From the NCBI GenBank assembly GCA_029844215.1, contig CM056725.1, forward strand, positions 31,712,485-31,776,484: DNA of 64,000 bases, written 5' to 3'. The stretch is from Przewalskia tangutica. Taxonomy: Eukaryota > Streptophyta > Magnoliopsida > Solanales > Solanaceae. The position numbers and the translations under genes were made by a program. Shown one piece after another: positions 46,390-57,740 of the stretch. The notes beneath the pieces are model-generated. The model was not told the DNA's origin and made no database searches. It worked only from the letters and a program-made list of their open reading frames with translations. The number at the start of each line of letters is the position of its first letter. Position 1 is the first letter of the stretch.

Positions 46390-46500
46390 AAGGCTATCAT
46401 CACAAGCATAGGCAAGTTTCACAAAGAACAAGCATAGTAAGTTTCACAACAACAAGCATAGGCAAGTTTCACAACAACAAGCATAGGCAAGTTTCACACA
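46390..46500. repeat. Short tandem repeat in H
   Basis: Four copies of a 23-bp unit, CACAACAACAAGCATAGGCA plus AGTTT-type ending. The same unit is present with three copies in B. Confidence 0.85.
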
Positions 46501-48189
46501 ACTCAAAGTACTTTCATTTTATGCCAAGGTCCGGTTTTTAACCCCAAAGTACTACATACGTTAAGTTCTTTTAAAAGAGATCCATTACTTATAAAAGTCA
46601 CCCGATACGTAGTATTAGAATGACCAACCCACATTCCTTTTCAAAATCAAGTAACAACATTCTTTCCTAAGTTCCGGTTTGCCTAGTTTCAATTACTCAA
46701 GCTTCTCATTTTCAAATGGTTTCATAGTTCCCAAACTTAATCACTTGATTCCTTTTAGAACAATTGAGTAACATATGTCATATATGTGAGTAGTTTATTC
46801 TTGTTTATAACGATCTTATTACAAGACCATGATCTAGAAAATGTAATATCATTTTGTCTCATCTTAGCTTCATGCAGATGGAGGTTTCTACCGGTTTTAA
46901 TACAACACATCATTATTCAATACATTTTCCTTTATTAACGCCGCAGTTGGTCCTGTCGATACACATTCGATTTCCAAATCAAGAAACATTATTCCTTTAA
47001 AAACCAAGTACTCATTACTCACGAATGAGGTTTCACACAACATCCACATTAAAACAAATAAGTTAAGTCTCTTATCTTCTAAGATCAAGTCTCTTAACTT
47101 CTAACATCGAGAAACCATTTTCACTACATAAGGTCGTTATAACTAACTTCCCATAAAGCTATTATAACACCCTATGTTTTAAACCAACCAAATCACTTAG
47201 CACATGTACGTCACCGCACTACATAGTTCACACATATCATGCTAGAAGAGATAGGAAGAGGTTCACATACCTCGCGACGATTTATCGACAATAAGCAAAA
47301 TGCTCCAAGTACTACAACCTTGCTAGCCCTTTCCACTCCTCGAGTAAAATACGCTACTCTTAGTACTTTCACCTATAAAGGTCACAAACGTCTATTAACC
47401 CCAAAACACAAGTTTCTATCTTTCTACGTAAAATTCAAGAAGACCTCCCCGCAACAGCAGAAATCTCCTCCTCTATCGAGGCCGCCACCAAGCCAACCAG
47501 TGGGTTTACACGTCTACCCGGACGTGTACAATTCTACTCAGTAATACTACACAAGTCTACTGCAATACAGTCCTATGTAAATACAGTTCAGTTCAGTTCT
47601 TTATTCTTCAGGCTTAAGTCAAAAGACATTTCCGAATACTAAGTATAGTTCCATATACAGTATACTTCAACTATATATTCTAACAAACATGTAATTTCCA
47701 ATTACAATAGATGGACAAGATAATTACCTCGATAAGCCCAAAATTATAAAAGTTATAATGTCGATCCTTAGCAAGGTTTAGCTCCTACTCGTGCGCTCCA
47801 ATCCGCTCCAAACAACCCTTAGAAGTTCTAACTAACTTCTACTCAAATACTTCAACCAACTATGAAGATTTCCTTAGGGTTTCGGTTTGAGACTAAAGGA
47901 CAAAAGGTAGTATTTCCTGCTCTACGATAGAGGTAACTTTTGAAATACTACTAGGTAAAGGCTAAGGTATTTTGGGCATTATAACAATACTTGGATAGTA
48001 TTTCTATACCACAAAAAGGGTTATTATACGAAAACAACTAGGCAGTGGTACCCCACGGCTAGCACCTCAGGGGAGGGTTTCTCGCCAAGGGCCTTTACTA
48101 GGGAGGGTCTTGGACGAGAGTCAAACAAGAGGAGAGGGAAGGATAGCAAGACTTGGAACATATTTGGATGAATGTCTTCTGCTGCGGGG

Positions 48190-48197
48190 TATTTATA
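48190..48197 (-). promoter_or_regulatory. TATA box, solo LTR H
   Basis: TATAAATA on the minus strand, about 690 bp from the LTR start, like E (681 bp). Confidence 0.6.
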
Positions 48198-48882
48198 GCA
48201 AAACCAAAAGCCAACCAATGGCCAAGATCAAGCCATGTGCAAGGCAAGTGTAAGGCCAAGATCAAGCCAAGTGCACCCTAGACCCTACCCTTAAAACCCT
48301 CACAAATATCTACACAAATATCTACCACAACTTGCCTCAATTCGCCAAGTGCCGCCCACATCTTTCATTGTGAGGTGACACACGTCACCCTCCCCTTGGT
48401 CCAGCATGTTTCGTCTCTCCGTAAAATCCGCAAAAATACAAAACGACATAGCCGAATTTTCCTTCGCAGTTACGCAAAAACGCTTCGTCGAAAAACGACT
48501 CCAACCGTGTTGTGCACAAAGGTAAAATCGCCAAGGGTGCCACATGGGGTGACACGTGTCGCCCCGATTCGCCTGAATATTTCGTCTTAGAAAATATCCA
48601 AAATACCGGAAATCTCAAAACAAAGCGCCCACAAAACCAGTAAATTTCTCCCGTGGGCCCCACGTGACCATTTCCGAAAATAAAATCTCAAAATTCTAAT
48701 ATAATCTATGAAGTCCAAATACCAAATCTGGGAATCCAATTCCCATTAACGAACCTTTTTCTTCACAAATAACCGGAAACTTTTCCGTCGAAAACTCACA
48801 TCTTTCTTTCTTTTCAAAATTTTCTGTCGTACTCTCGTACGTACGTCCTCACATACATACCCTGCAACTACGGGGTATAACA

Positions 48883-48977
48883 CTAGCTCCCCATGAAGAC
48901 CTGCACCTACGATGAGGGATGCCGAGGGCACGTTATGGCCATGCTTATACGATGTGGGATTCTAAGGGCATGCGAGC

Positions 48978-49041
<64 letters not shown>

Positions 49042-50016
49042 TATGATGTGTACGCCATTGAGGTGGGATGCCACGCGCCACATGGTTATATGTTACACCT
49101 ACTACGACGGTGATGATGGATTCCACGGGCAGGAGATATATATATATGTGTTGTGTATGTGTACGCCGACAGTGAGGTGGGATGCCACGGGCGCGTCACA
49201 TGGTTATATTTTACACTTATAGTTGTCGGCAGTGATGAGGGATTCCACGGGCACGCTTTGATATTTGTGTGACTTGATCGCGTCCCAGATTGGGCCGGGT
49301 AGTATTTTCGTTCCTCCATAAGGGGCCAGATTATGTTATGAAAGTTAAGTAAGTTATATGGTAATGAACTTAATGATTTTTCCTAATCATGTACATAAGA
49401 ATGTGACTATAACTTTTATTGAAAATGGGAAAAGATAATAAGGTACGATTAAGTTCATAAGTGGTAATGACACGGCAGGATCTGGTATGTATTTTTATAC
49501 TTGTCCCTGTCATTCTTTTGTACAGTTATGATCACATTTCAGACGTTATTTCATTCCATATTCGCACCTATTGTAATCGACTTCTTCGGGGGGCTGCGTT
49601 CATGCCCGCAGGTTTTAGGTACCCAGGTTGGTGATCCTTGCTCTTAGGATCTCGGTTCAGTTTTGGGAAAAAGCTCTATTTGCTCCGGAGGCTTATCTCT
49701 TGGTACGGTCTTCCCTGAGGTTGTAGATTCATGTATATTCAGGGGTATGGTGGGGCCCTGTCCCGCCACAGTTTTTATGTTAAAACTCTTAGAGGTCTGT
49801 AGTCACATATTGTGGGTTAGTTTGTAAAAGGAAATGAGGCAACTGCTTCGTGTATGTTTTTTACGTATTTGAAGAGGTAGCCTTATCGGCTAACCTGTTG
49901 ATTTTTATCCTTGTTGCTTTATTTTTTTAGTTTCATGTATGTTCCGCTGATTATCTCTGATGTATACCTGGAAGGGTGCCTGTGTAGGGCACCGATGGCC
50001 CGGGTCGGTCGTGACA
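48883..50016 (+). repeat. Element F 5' LTR, segment 3
   Basis: Terminal 1.1 kb of F's 5' LTR. It includes a (TA)n tract (48979-49036), repeats of GATGCCACGGGCGCGTCACATGG type (about 49060-49210), and the conserved end (GGGGCCCTGTCCCGCCA near 49750), and ends GGTCGTGACA. The matching part of the 3' LTR is outside the window. Confidence 0.9.
48979..49036. repeat. (TA)n microsatellite
   Basis: About 29 uninterrupted TA units in F's 5' LTR; a short TA run also occurs at 49135-49147. Confidence 0.95.
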
Positions 50017-50020
50017 AAAG

Positions 50021-50032
50021 TGGTATCAGAGC
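50021..50032 (+). other. Element F primer-binding site
   Basis: TGGTATCAGAGC, four bases after the LTR end, complementary to initiator tRNA-Met. Confidence 0.93.
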
Positions 50033-50205
50033 TGTTAGTCCTCGGAAATTGTCTACAGACCGTGTCTAGTAGAGTCTTGATTATCGGTGTGTTGTGCACC
50101 ACATCTATAATCAGGAGGCGGCAGGAAATTTAGGATTGGTTTCCATTCTTCTCACTCTGAGATCGTGCCTTAGAGTTGTGTTATAAGTTGGACCCCTCTG
50201 ACGAA

Positions 50206-50222
50206 TTTCTTTTGTTTACCAG
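50206..50222 (+). promoter_or_regulatory. 3' splice-site-like tract before element F gag
   Basis: TTTCTTTTGTTTACCAG, two bases before the gag ATG at 50225. A pyrimidine-rich run ending CAG fits a plant acceptor. B and E have CTTTACCGC(T) at this place, C has GTTTCACGATT. Function is inferred. Confidence 0.35.
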
Positions 50223-50224
50223 TT

Positions 50225-51500
50225 ATGCCTCCACTAAGCGACCAGGCCCGTAGGCAAGGCGGCAAAGCAGGAGTCGCTAGTGGTATGCAGAGGGTTACCA
50301 GGACTCGGGCACAGACTATGCCTGAGGTAGTAGGCGGATTGGCGAGCTCAGCCACGCCGACGGTATTAGAGGAGCCAAGAGCCAAGAGCTCTGTGGTTCC
50401 TGCCGAGCCTCGATCCCAGCCAAAAGGCGAGTTTAGAGATTATGGAGAAGATTAGGCTATTGACTAGCATAGTGGTAGGGCAGCGACAGAGTGAGTAGCT
50501 AACCCAGAGCCGATGGGTTTGAGGATTCGGATTTTCTGGTTGTAGTCCACCCGAGTTTTATGGTTCGAGATCCGAGGATGTCCTCAAGAGTTCGTTTGGC
50601 GCTACAATGACTATGCAAGTGCTTAGGGCCTCAAGACAGAGTCTTGTGTTATTTCTACCGCCACGCGATATTGCGTTGAACTGGTTTGAGTCTTGGGAGC
50701 TGTCGAGAGGTGTAGGTGCTCGTCCGGCAATTTGGGATGAGTTCACGGAGGCCTTTCTTGATCACTTTTTGCCTCCTGAAATGAGGAGAGCCCGTGTTGA
50801 TAGGTTCTTGTCATTGAGGCAGAATGAGAGGACCATCGTGAATACAACACGAGTTTGACTCGTTGGCCAGGTATGCGCACACTATTGTGGCTGATATGGC
50901 GGACAGAGTTCACCGTTATGTGATGGGGCTAGACCATTATTTGATTACTGCATGCCTGGGAGTGGCCCTTCAGCCCGGTATGGATATTGCCAGGATGCAA
51001 GCTTATGCGCAGGGGATAGAGGACATAGAGAGAGAGAATCAGCTAGACTCAGGCCAGCCCAAGAGGGCCAGGACGGCAGGGTTTTAGGGTAACTTTAGGT
51101 GGAAAGCCTCAACAGCAGACTAGGTCTACATCTCAGCCGGCACAGAGTGCTCCTTCCCGGTCTTCTGGCCGGAGGTTTGGTCGCCGGGGATATTCGGGAG
51201 CCGGTCAGGGCTTCAGGGCTACAGGTTCACAGATGTCCGAGAATAGTAGCCAGGGGAAGCCACCTTTGCCCCGGTGTGGTCACTGTAGTAGATTCCATTT
51301 TGGGGAATGTCGTACTACTTCGACAGCTTGTTATGCTTGCGGCCAGCAGGGCCATTTCGTGAGAGACTGTCCGACGCAGGTGGCACCGTGGATAGCATAC
51401 CATCGGATCGGGCCATGGTTCTTCGCCTTCCATAGCTAGACAGGATATTTATGCACCGGCAGGCCGTGACAAAGGCCGTGGTGGTAGTTCCCAGTTTTAG
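50225..51500 (+). pseudogene. Element F gag (capsid domain and two Cys/His motifs)
   Basis: ATG 50225 (MPPLSDQ) to TAG 51498-51500 (SSQF-stop). Capsid blocks occur in successive frames: LNWFESWELSRGVGARPAIW, then DEFTEAFLDHFLPPEMRRARVDRF (50680-50810); DSLARYAHTIV, RVHRYVMGLDHYLI and VALQPGMDIARMQAYAQG (50855-51020). The nucleic-acid-binding end is intact in one frame (51233-51439): CGHCSRFHFGEC (51275-51310), then a canonical knuckle CYACGQQGHFVRDC (51329-51370). Breaks near 50455-50600, 50858, 51087 and 51400 split the frame. Gag would assemble particles and package RNA. After the stop there is no protease or RT before the polypurine tract. It is diverged from B, C and E gag, marking a separate subfamily. 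Confidence 0.88.
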
Positions 51501-51812
51501 CGGTCCTTTGAACTGCCTATATGATTTCAGGTATGTCTTTGGCCCTTTAGAAACTTGTATGCATGATAAAGTTGTGGTATATTTAAGTTTCATGAACAGA
51601 TTATATTGAGACTATGTATATGTTAGAAAGAGTTGGAAGTACGAAAAGATAATCTCTTTTGGGCTTATGATGGACAGATTTGCGTGTGCGAGGTATTAGG
51701 GCCATGGGTGGCATTGTTGGTATGTCGGGGTTGTGAAAGGAAACTATGTCGCTAATTATAAGTTTGACTCCGAAAGAACATTCGGGGACGAATGTTTCTA
51801 AGGGGGGAAGAA
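51501..51812 (+). other. Element F post-gag region, inverted repeat and polypurine tract
   Basis: Starts with the CGGTCCTTTGAACTGCC box after the gag stop and a TTTCAGGTATGT sequence. It ends with an inverted repeat (arms 51777-51784 and 51789-51796, 4-base loop) and the tract AAGGGGGGAAGAA adjoining the 3' LTR. It lacks the 200-bp block found in B, C and E. No coding sequence. Confidence 0.82.
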
Positions 51813-52029
51813 TGTTACACCCCGTATTTACAGGACATGTTTTAAGAACGTACGAAAGAACTCACAAGTGTTAAGATTTCAGACTTGTAAAAATTTATCG
51901 GAATTATGAAATTGTCGGAAAACGTATTATTGTGACGAATGGGAGGGCGACACGTGTCACACCCTTATTGAAGCTTGGACGACCAGTGCGGCGCAGGGTC
52001 ATTGACCTTTGTTAGCAAGACAAGTCATG
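51813..52029 (+). repeat. Element F 3' LTR, segment 1
   Basis: Starts TGTTACACCCCGTATTTACA as in 35388 and matches 35388-35604. It ends with TCATG (52025-52029), the left duplication of E. Confidence 0.93.
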
Positions 52030-52710
52030 TGTTATACCCGTAGTTGCGGGGTATGTATGTGAGGGCGCACGCACGAGTACGCAGTAAATTTTGAAAAGAA
52101 AGAAAGATGTGAGTTTTCACTAAAAGTTTCCTGTTATTTGTGAAGAAAAAGGTTCGTTAATGGGAATTGATTCCCATTTGGTATTTGGACTTCATAGATT
52201 ATATTAGAATTTTGAGATTTTATTTTGAGAATGGTCACGTGGGCCCACGGAGAAATTTACTGCTTTGTGGCCCGCTTGTTTTTGAGATTTCGGTATTTTG
52301 GATATTTTCTAAGACGAAATATTCAGGCGAATCGGGGCGACACGTGTCACCCCATGTGGCAACCTTGGCCGAATTTACCTTTGTGCACAACACCCGACAG
52401 AGTCGTTTCGACTAAACGCTTTGCATAACTTGCGAGGAAAATTCGACTATGTCGCTTTTGTATTTTTGCGGATTTTTCCGAGCGACTTTAACATCTTTGG
52501 CCAACGAGAGGTGACACTTGTCACCCTCAGTGACGGTTTGCAGTAAGCGGGACGTCTTCCTCCTTGTTTTGTGCCTTGTTTTGGCCTTGTTTGGTGCATT
52601 GTTTTGTGGAGTGTTTTGTGGAGTAGGGTTTAGGGTGCACTTGGCTTGATCTTGCCTTACACTTGCCTTGCACATGGCTTGATCTTGGCCATTGGGGCCT
52701 TTGGTTTTGC

Positions 52711-52718
52711 TATAAATA
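52711..52718 (+). promoter_or_regulatory. TATA box, element E 5' LTR
   Basis: TATAAATA followed by CCCCCTTATG, 681 bp into the LTR, after GATCTTGGCCATTGG. The 3' LTR copy is at 58451-58458. Confidence 0.65.
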
Positions 52719-53609
52719 CCCCCTTATGTTGATGAACTCTTCATCCACAAATGAAACCTTCCAAGCCTAAAATCCCTCCTCCTCTAGTGTTGAGTTCGTC
52801 CAACTCATCCCCTCTTTTGAGAGTCTTGCCGAGGCCTCCTCCTCCCCTTTGGTGTCTTGCCGTGGGGTACCCCCCCCTAGCCTAGTTGTTTTCGGATAAT
52901 ACCCTTGTTGTGGTATAGAAATACGCCCCTAGTCTTGTTATAATGCCCAAAATACCTGAGCCTTGTACCTTGTAGTATTCCAAAGATACCTCTTTACGTA
53001 GAGTCCTAAATACTACCTTTTGTCCTTTTAGTCTCAAACCAAAACCCTAAGGAAATCTTCATAGTTGGTTGAAGTATTTGAGTAAGTTGGTTAGAACTTC
53101 TAAGGGTTGTTTGGAGTGGTTTGGAGCGCACGGAGTGAGCTAAACCTTGCTCAGATCGACATTATAACTTGGATAATTTTGGGCTTATCGAGGTAATTAT
53201 CTTGTCCTCTATTGTAATTGGAAATTACATGTTTGTTAGGATATATAGTTGAAGTATACTATATATGGAACTATACTTAGTATTCGGCAATGTCTTTTGA
53301 CTTAAGCTGAAGAATAAAGAATCGAATCGAATCAGATTTACATAGGGTGTATCAGACAGAGACTTGTGTAGAATTGTACACGTCAGGTTAGGCGTGTAAA
53401 CCCCCGGTTGGCTTGCAGCCACTCGATAGAGGAGATTTACGCTGTTGTGGGAGGTCGCTAATTTTCTTTAGAAAGATAGAAAACTTGTGTTTTGGGGTTA
53501 ATAGACGTTTGTGACCTTTATAGGTGAAAGTACTAAGAGTAGCGTATTCTACTCGAGGAGTGGAAAGGGCTAGCAAGTTGTAGTACTTGGAGCATTTTGC
53601 TTATTGTCG

Positions 53610-53631
53610 ATAAATCGTCGCGAGGTATGTG
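53610..53631 (+). promoter_or_regulatory. Conserved LTR box with AG/GTATGT, element E
   Basis: TCGATAAATCGTCGCGAG followed by GTATGTGA. Same box as in C, F, B, G2, H and K2. Role inferred. Confidence 0.4.
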
Positions 53632-54584
53632 AACCTCTTCCTATCTTTTCTAGCATGATTGTTGTGAACTATGTAGTACGGTAGACGCATACGTGCTAAG
53701 TGATTTGGTTGGTTTAAAACATAGGGTGTTATAATAGCTTTATGAAGTTAGTTATAACGACCTTATGTAAGTGAAAATGGTTTATCGATGTTAGAAGTTA
53801 AGAGACTTGATCTTATAAGATAAGAGACTTAACTTATTTGTTTTAATGTGGATGTTTGTGTGAAACCTCATTCGTGAGTAATGAGTACTTGGTTTTAAAG
53901 GGATAATGTTTCACGATTTCGAATCGAATGTGTATGCACTACCGCAAATGCGTTAATAAAGGAAAATGTATTGAATAATGATGTGTTGTATTAAAACCAG
54001 AAACCTCCATCCGCATGTAAGCTAAGATGAGACAAAATGATATTACATTTTCTAGATCATGGTCTTTGTAATAAGATCGTTATAAACAAGAATAAACTAC
54101 TCACGTATATGACATATGTTACTCAATTGTTCTAAAAAGGAATCAAGTGATTAAGTTTGGGAACTATGAAACCATTTGAAAATGAGAAGCTTGAGTAATC
54201 AAACTAGGCAAACCGGAACTTAGGAAAAGAATGTTGTTACTTGATTTTGAAAAGGAAGGTGGGTTGGTCATTCTAATACTACGTATCGGGTGACTTTTAT
54301 AAAAGTAATGGATCTCTTTTAAAAGAACTTAACGTATGTAGTACTTTGGGGTTAAAACCCGACTTTGGCATAAAATGAAAGTACTTTGAGTTGTGTGAAA
54401 CTTGCTTATGCTTGTTGTTGTGAAACTTGCCTATGCTTGTGATGATAGCCTTTATTGTACAAGCGTTGTGTTTCGTGTTACCGCGTCTCGATAGAGTCGG
54501 TTGATCGTTGAGAACTTACTTGGACGTCGCGCAGCGACGAGAAATTCCACGCACGCCTCGCTGATAGTATTATTGTTGTTAATC

Positions 54585-54850
54585 GCTTTGGACATACCGA
54601 CACGATGCGTAGCGCACGTATGCTTCATTTTGGTTAAGGTCTTGTGGTTAATCGCTTTGGATATATCGACACGACGCGTAGCGCACGGGTATGTTTCATT
54701 TTGATTATCGCCAGTGATTTCCTTTTGGACATACCGACACGACGCGTAGCGCATGCGTATGCGTCCATTTGGAAAGTTGTCTTATTGTTTCCCTTCGACA
54801 TACCGACACGACGCGTAGCGCACGTATGCTTCCATTTGGATTGTTGTCTT
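54585..54850 (+). repeat. Minisatellite of about 62 bp in element E 5' LTR
   Basis: Four to five units with TTTGGACATACCGACACGA, GCGTAGCGCACGTATGCTTC and CATTTTGG. It is the reverse complement of the G2 unit (CATCGTGTCAGTATGTCC). It is followed by two copies of a CATGGACATGTCTACACCGG unit. Confidence 0.85.
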
Positions 54851-55547
54851 GTTGTTGAGGTCACATGGACATGTCTACACCGGCGCAGAATTCCGGCATG
54901 TGGGCTACGGGACATTGGTATTATTGTTGCATCATGGACATGTCTACACCGGCGCAAGATTCCGGCACGCGCCATAATGCGAACTCGATTGATGTTGTGG
55001 GCGTGAGACCCATAGTTATATTGGAGTGATGATCGCTTTATGTTGTGAATCGTAGTTTGGTTATCATACATGTCTCCCGCTTTATATAGACTAGTATGAT
55101 TTCATTTACTGATTGCATAGATTTCACATACTTGGTACTGTTGTCAGATCGACTCCTTCGGCCGCGTTCACGCCGCAGTAGAGGTACATCGGCCGTGGAT
55201 CCTCGCTCATAGGATCACAGCCAACAGATTCAAGCTCCGCTTTCTCCGAGGCTTATCTTTTGCAGTGTTCCTCGAGTTGTAGGTTCTTGTACATTCGTGG
55301 TATGGCGGCCCGTCCGTCATAGTCATCAGATATCTTAAGTGCAGAGTACCGCTGTGGCGGGGTTGTAAAAGGATTAAACTGCTCGTGTTTTATGATATAC
55401 CAAGGCAACCGCTTTGGTTGGCCTGCTTATTTATTATATCTCTTGTTAAATGACTCATGTTTTATGTTCCGCTGATTTTCTCCGACGATGTATCACCAGG
55501 GTGCCTGTAAGGCACGAAGAACCGCCCCGAACGGGTCGTTACAAAAG

Positions 55548-55559
55548 TGGTATCGAGCG
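55548..55559 (+). other. Element E primer-binding site
   Basis: TGGTATCGAGCG, one base short of TGGTATCAGAGC, four bases after the LTR end. Initiator tRNA-Met type. Confidence 0.8.
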
Positions 55560-55742
55560 CTTAATCCTCGAAAGTGTCTACGCGCACCGTGTCTAGTAGT
55601 CTTGATTATCGGTGTTGTGCACCACATCTATAATCGTGAGGCTATAAGACATTTAGGATTGGTTTCATTTCTTCTCATTCCGAGATCGTGCCTTAGAGTC
55701 AGTTGTGAGTTGGACCCTCCGACGTATCTCGCTTTACCGCTT

Positions 55743-56950
55743 ATGCCTCCGCCAGTGCAACCAGAGCCCGAAGGGCAAGGCAGCCGAGGGTGCCGCTAGT
55801 GAGATACTGAGGAGTACGAGGCGCAGCCCGCACAAGACACGAGGTTGTGCTTGACGGCGGGTTTTGTGGACGCCGCCACCAGCAGAGGTTAGAGCCGCAA
55901 AGAATGGCCGCCGAGACCGCAGCACTGAGCCTCCCCCACACCGAGGCGCAGGAGATGGGTTGGCGCGAGATGGCAGCTTGGCCGCCGTGGTCGTGGCCGA
56001 TATGGCGATAGGCCGACGCAGCATTCAGCCCAAGAGCACCGTGGTTCACCCCGAGCAGATAGTTTGAGGCTACGGGACTTTCTCGAGTCAGCCCGCGAGT
56101 TTTATGGGTCGAGGCGGAGGATGATCCGCAGGAGTTCATCCGGCAGCTTCTGGATCACGCGGTGATCAAGGCTTCGTAAACCGAGTGCGTGACCTTTGTT
56201 CGCGACGGCCGCGTGATACCGCGATCGATTGGTTTGATTCACGGAGCTTTCCCGGGAGAGCATGCACTCCAGCAGTATGGGATGAGTTTTCGGGCTTTCT
56301 CACGCACTTCTTGCCTCCGCAGATGGCGAGGAGGCACGCCGGCGATTTTTGTTATCGAGACAGAGGCGACCGTCGGGAGTACAATGTCGAGTTCGATTCT
56401 TTGCTCGATATGTCCCTGCGCTAGTTGCAGATATGGAGGATAGGGTGCATCGCCACGCCACCGCTAGATGATTATATGGTCGAAGTCTTCGCGGTGTTTC
56501 TCTTCACCGGCATGGACATTGCCCGCACGCAGCTCACGCACTAGGATGTGAGGCACGGAGGGTCGACGGAATGACCGATCGCCAGAAGAGGCCGTGGACG
56601 CAGGTCCTCGTGGCTTTCGAGGCGGACCGCCTCAAAGAAGAAAGTTAGTTATATACCCCCACCGGCATGCAGTGGTCCTCCACCGCCTTCGTGAGCAGTC
56701 GTGGCTCGCGGTTCAGATTTTCTACAGAGCGGTGTTAACCACCAAGCCACCCTACCTCGTTGTGACCATTGTGGTAGACTCCATTTTGGAGAGTGTCGTG
56801 CTAGATTGGGAGTTTGTTTTGCATGCGCAGGTGGCCACTTTGCGAGGGACTGTCCGACCAAGGGAAGCGCAGATGTTACGACTCACCTTCGTGATCTGTG
56901 GCTGGTTTATCACCTTCACTATCGCCTGCAGTGTGCCTATGATTAGAGTG
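55743..56950 (+). pseudogene. Element E gag (capsid remnants and Cys/His motifs)
   Basis: ATG 55743 (MPPPVQ) follows CGCTTTACCGCTT. Frames are badly broken. Readable parts: LRDFLES (about 56070), DTAIDWFDS (about 56208), VWDEFSGFLTHFLPPQM (about 56268-56325), REYNVEFDSLL (about 56377), MDIART (about 56512). The nucleic-acid-binding end is in one frame at 56701-56946: CDHCGRLHFGEC, then CFACAGGHFARDC. That second motif has Cys-x2-Cys-x3-His-x4-Cys, one residue shorter than the canonical knuckle (three codons GCAGGTGGC where C and F have four). The conserved QF-stop end seen in B, C and F is not preserved. No pol follows. It is clearly gag, not functional as written. Confidence 0.82.
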
Positions 56951-57740
56951 GAGCGGTAGCTTCGGGTATATCCTTAACCTCTAGAGTTTTGGTATGCTTG
57001 TTATGATGATCTCATTATTGTGTGCTATGTACGGATAGCATTGTGATATGTGTGAGTTAGAATGCATGGTTAGTTGGAAGGATACGATGAGGCATGGTAA
57101 GTGTGAACCTTAGACTATTTTACGATCGAGACCTTAGAGGTAAGGTCGTCTTGAGTAAAAGATTCGCTTTATGTTTGACCTTTATAAGGGTGAGTAGTAT
57201 ACGTGGGTTTTATTTGTGTGATAAGTCCATGGGTAGTGTGAGATGGAAGTGGTAGCTTTCATGATGTGAATTAGTAAGATTGTTCGGATCGGAACAAGAG
57301 TTCGCGCGTTGGGCCTGGGTTGAGGACCATTTGCGGGTCAACCCGTAACCCGGTTTGGGGTGGGGTCAGTTCGGTGGTCCCGCCAGTGGTAGGGTCACGA
57401 GGATGCTAGGCCCAAGTTTGTATGATCATCGTATGAGTTCGTGGACGCGCGTTCGACCGAGCGGTTCGTAAAGGCCGGAATGGCCTTAAGGAAGTTCGAG
57501 GTTAGTAAGATGACCAAGTTTGAGGTAGTGACTCGGAGATTTTCGAACGGAAGTAATGACCGGAAGTATGGTACGTCTTGGGAGAATTCTGCCGCTCGAG
57601 AAGCGGCACGACGAGTAAGGAAAGAAGAGGGCGTATGTTATTTCGTGGCCGTTCGTGGCATTGGCAACTTGTTAGAGGAACTTTATCGTTATTCGACTTG
57701 AGAAGGAACATTCGGACGAATGTTTCTAAGGAGGGGAGAA
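56951..57740 (+). other. Element E post-gag noncoding region with inverted repeat and polypurine tract
   Basis: Begins GGGTATATCCTTAACCTCTAGAG as in C. 57310-57500 is the block shared with B and C. The tail has an inverted repeat (57707-57714 and 57717-57724) and the AAGGAGGGGAGAA tract. An 86-codon frame here (57441-57701) overlaps the shared block but is not maintained in B or C. Confidence 0.78.

Larger units (their letters stand above)
45352..48882 (-). repeat. H: minus-strand solo LTR in element F 5' LTR
   Basis: About 3.53 kb. It opens with a damaged TGTCACGACCC (TCAGAACGACTGCCC) and ends CGGGGTATAACA. CTAG is present on both sides (45348-45351, 48883-48886), a probable duplication. 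It resembles B and E LTRs: minisatellite 45965-46260, CAACAAGCATAGGCAAGTTT copies 46390-46500, CGCGACGATTTATCGAC box about 47271-47288, TATA box 48190-48197. No interior or gene. Confidence 0.85.
52030..55543 (+). repeat. Element E 5' LTR
   Basis: Starts TGTTATACCCGTAGTTGC and ends CGGGTCGTTACA. TATA box 52711-52718, box TAAATCGTCGCGAGGTATGTG (about 53610-53631), CTTTATGAAGTTAGTTATAACGACC block (about 53738-53763), minisatellites 54585-54850 and about 54855-54965. The other short frames are not genes. Confidence 0.93.

Noticed and set aside
48893..49222. Frames with IYIYIY stretches
   Set aside because: Translation of the (TA)n microsatellite.
57441..57701. 86-codon frame in the E post-gag block as a possible accessory gene
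   Set aside because: The homologous blocks in B and C carry stops and shifts in this frame; kept only as a finding about the shared block.
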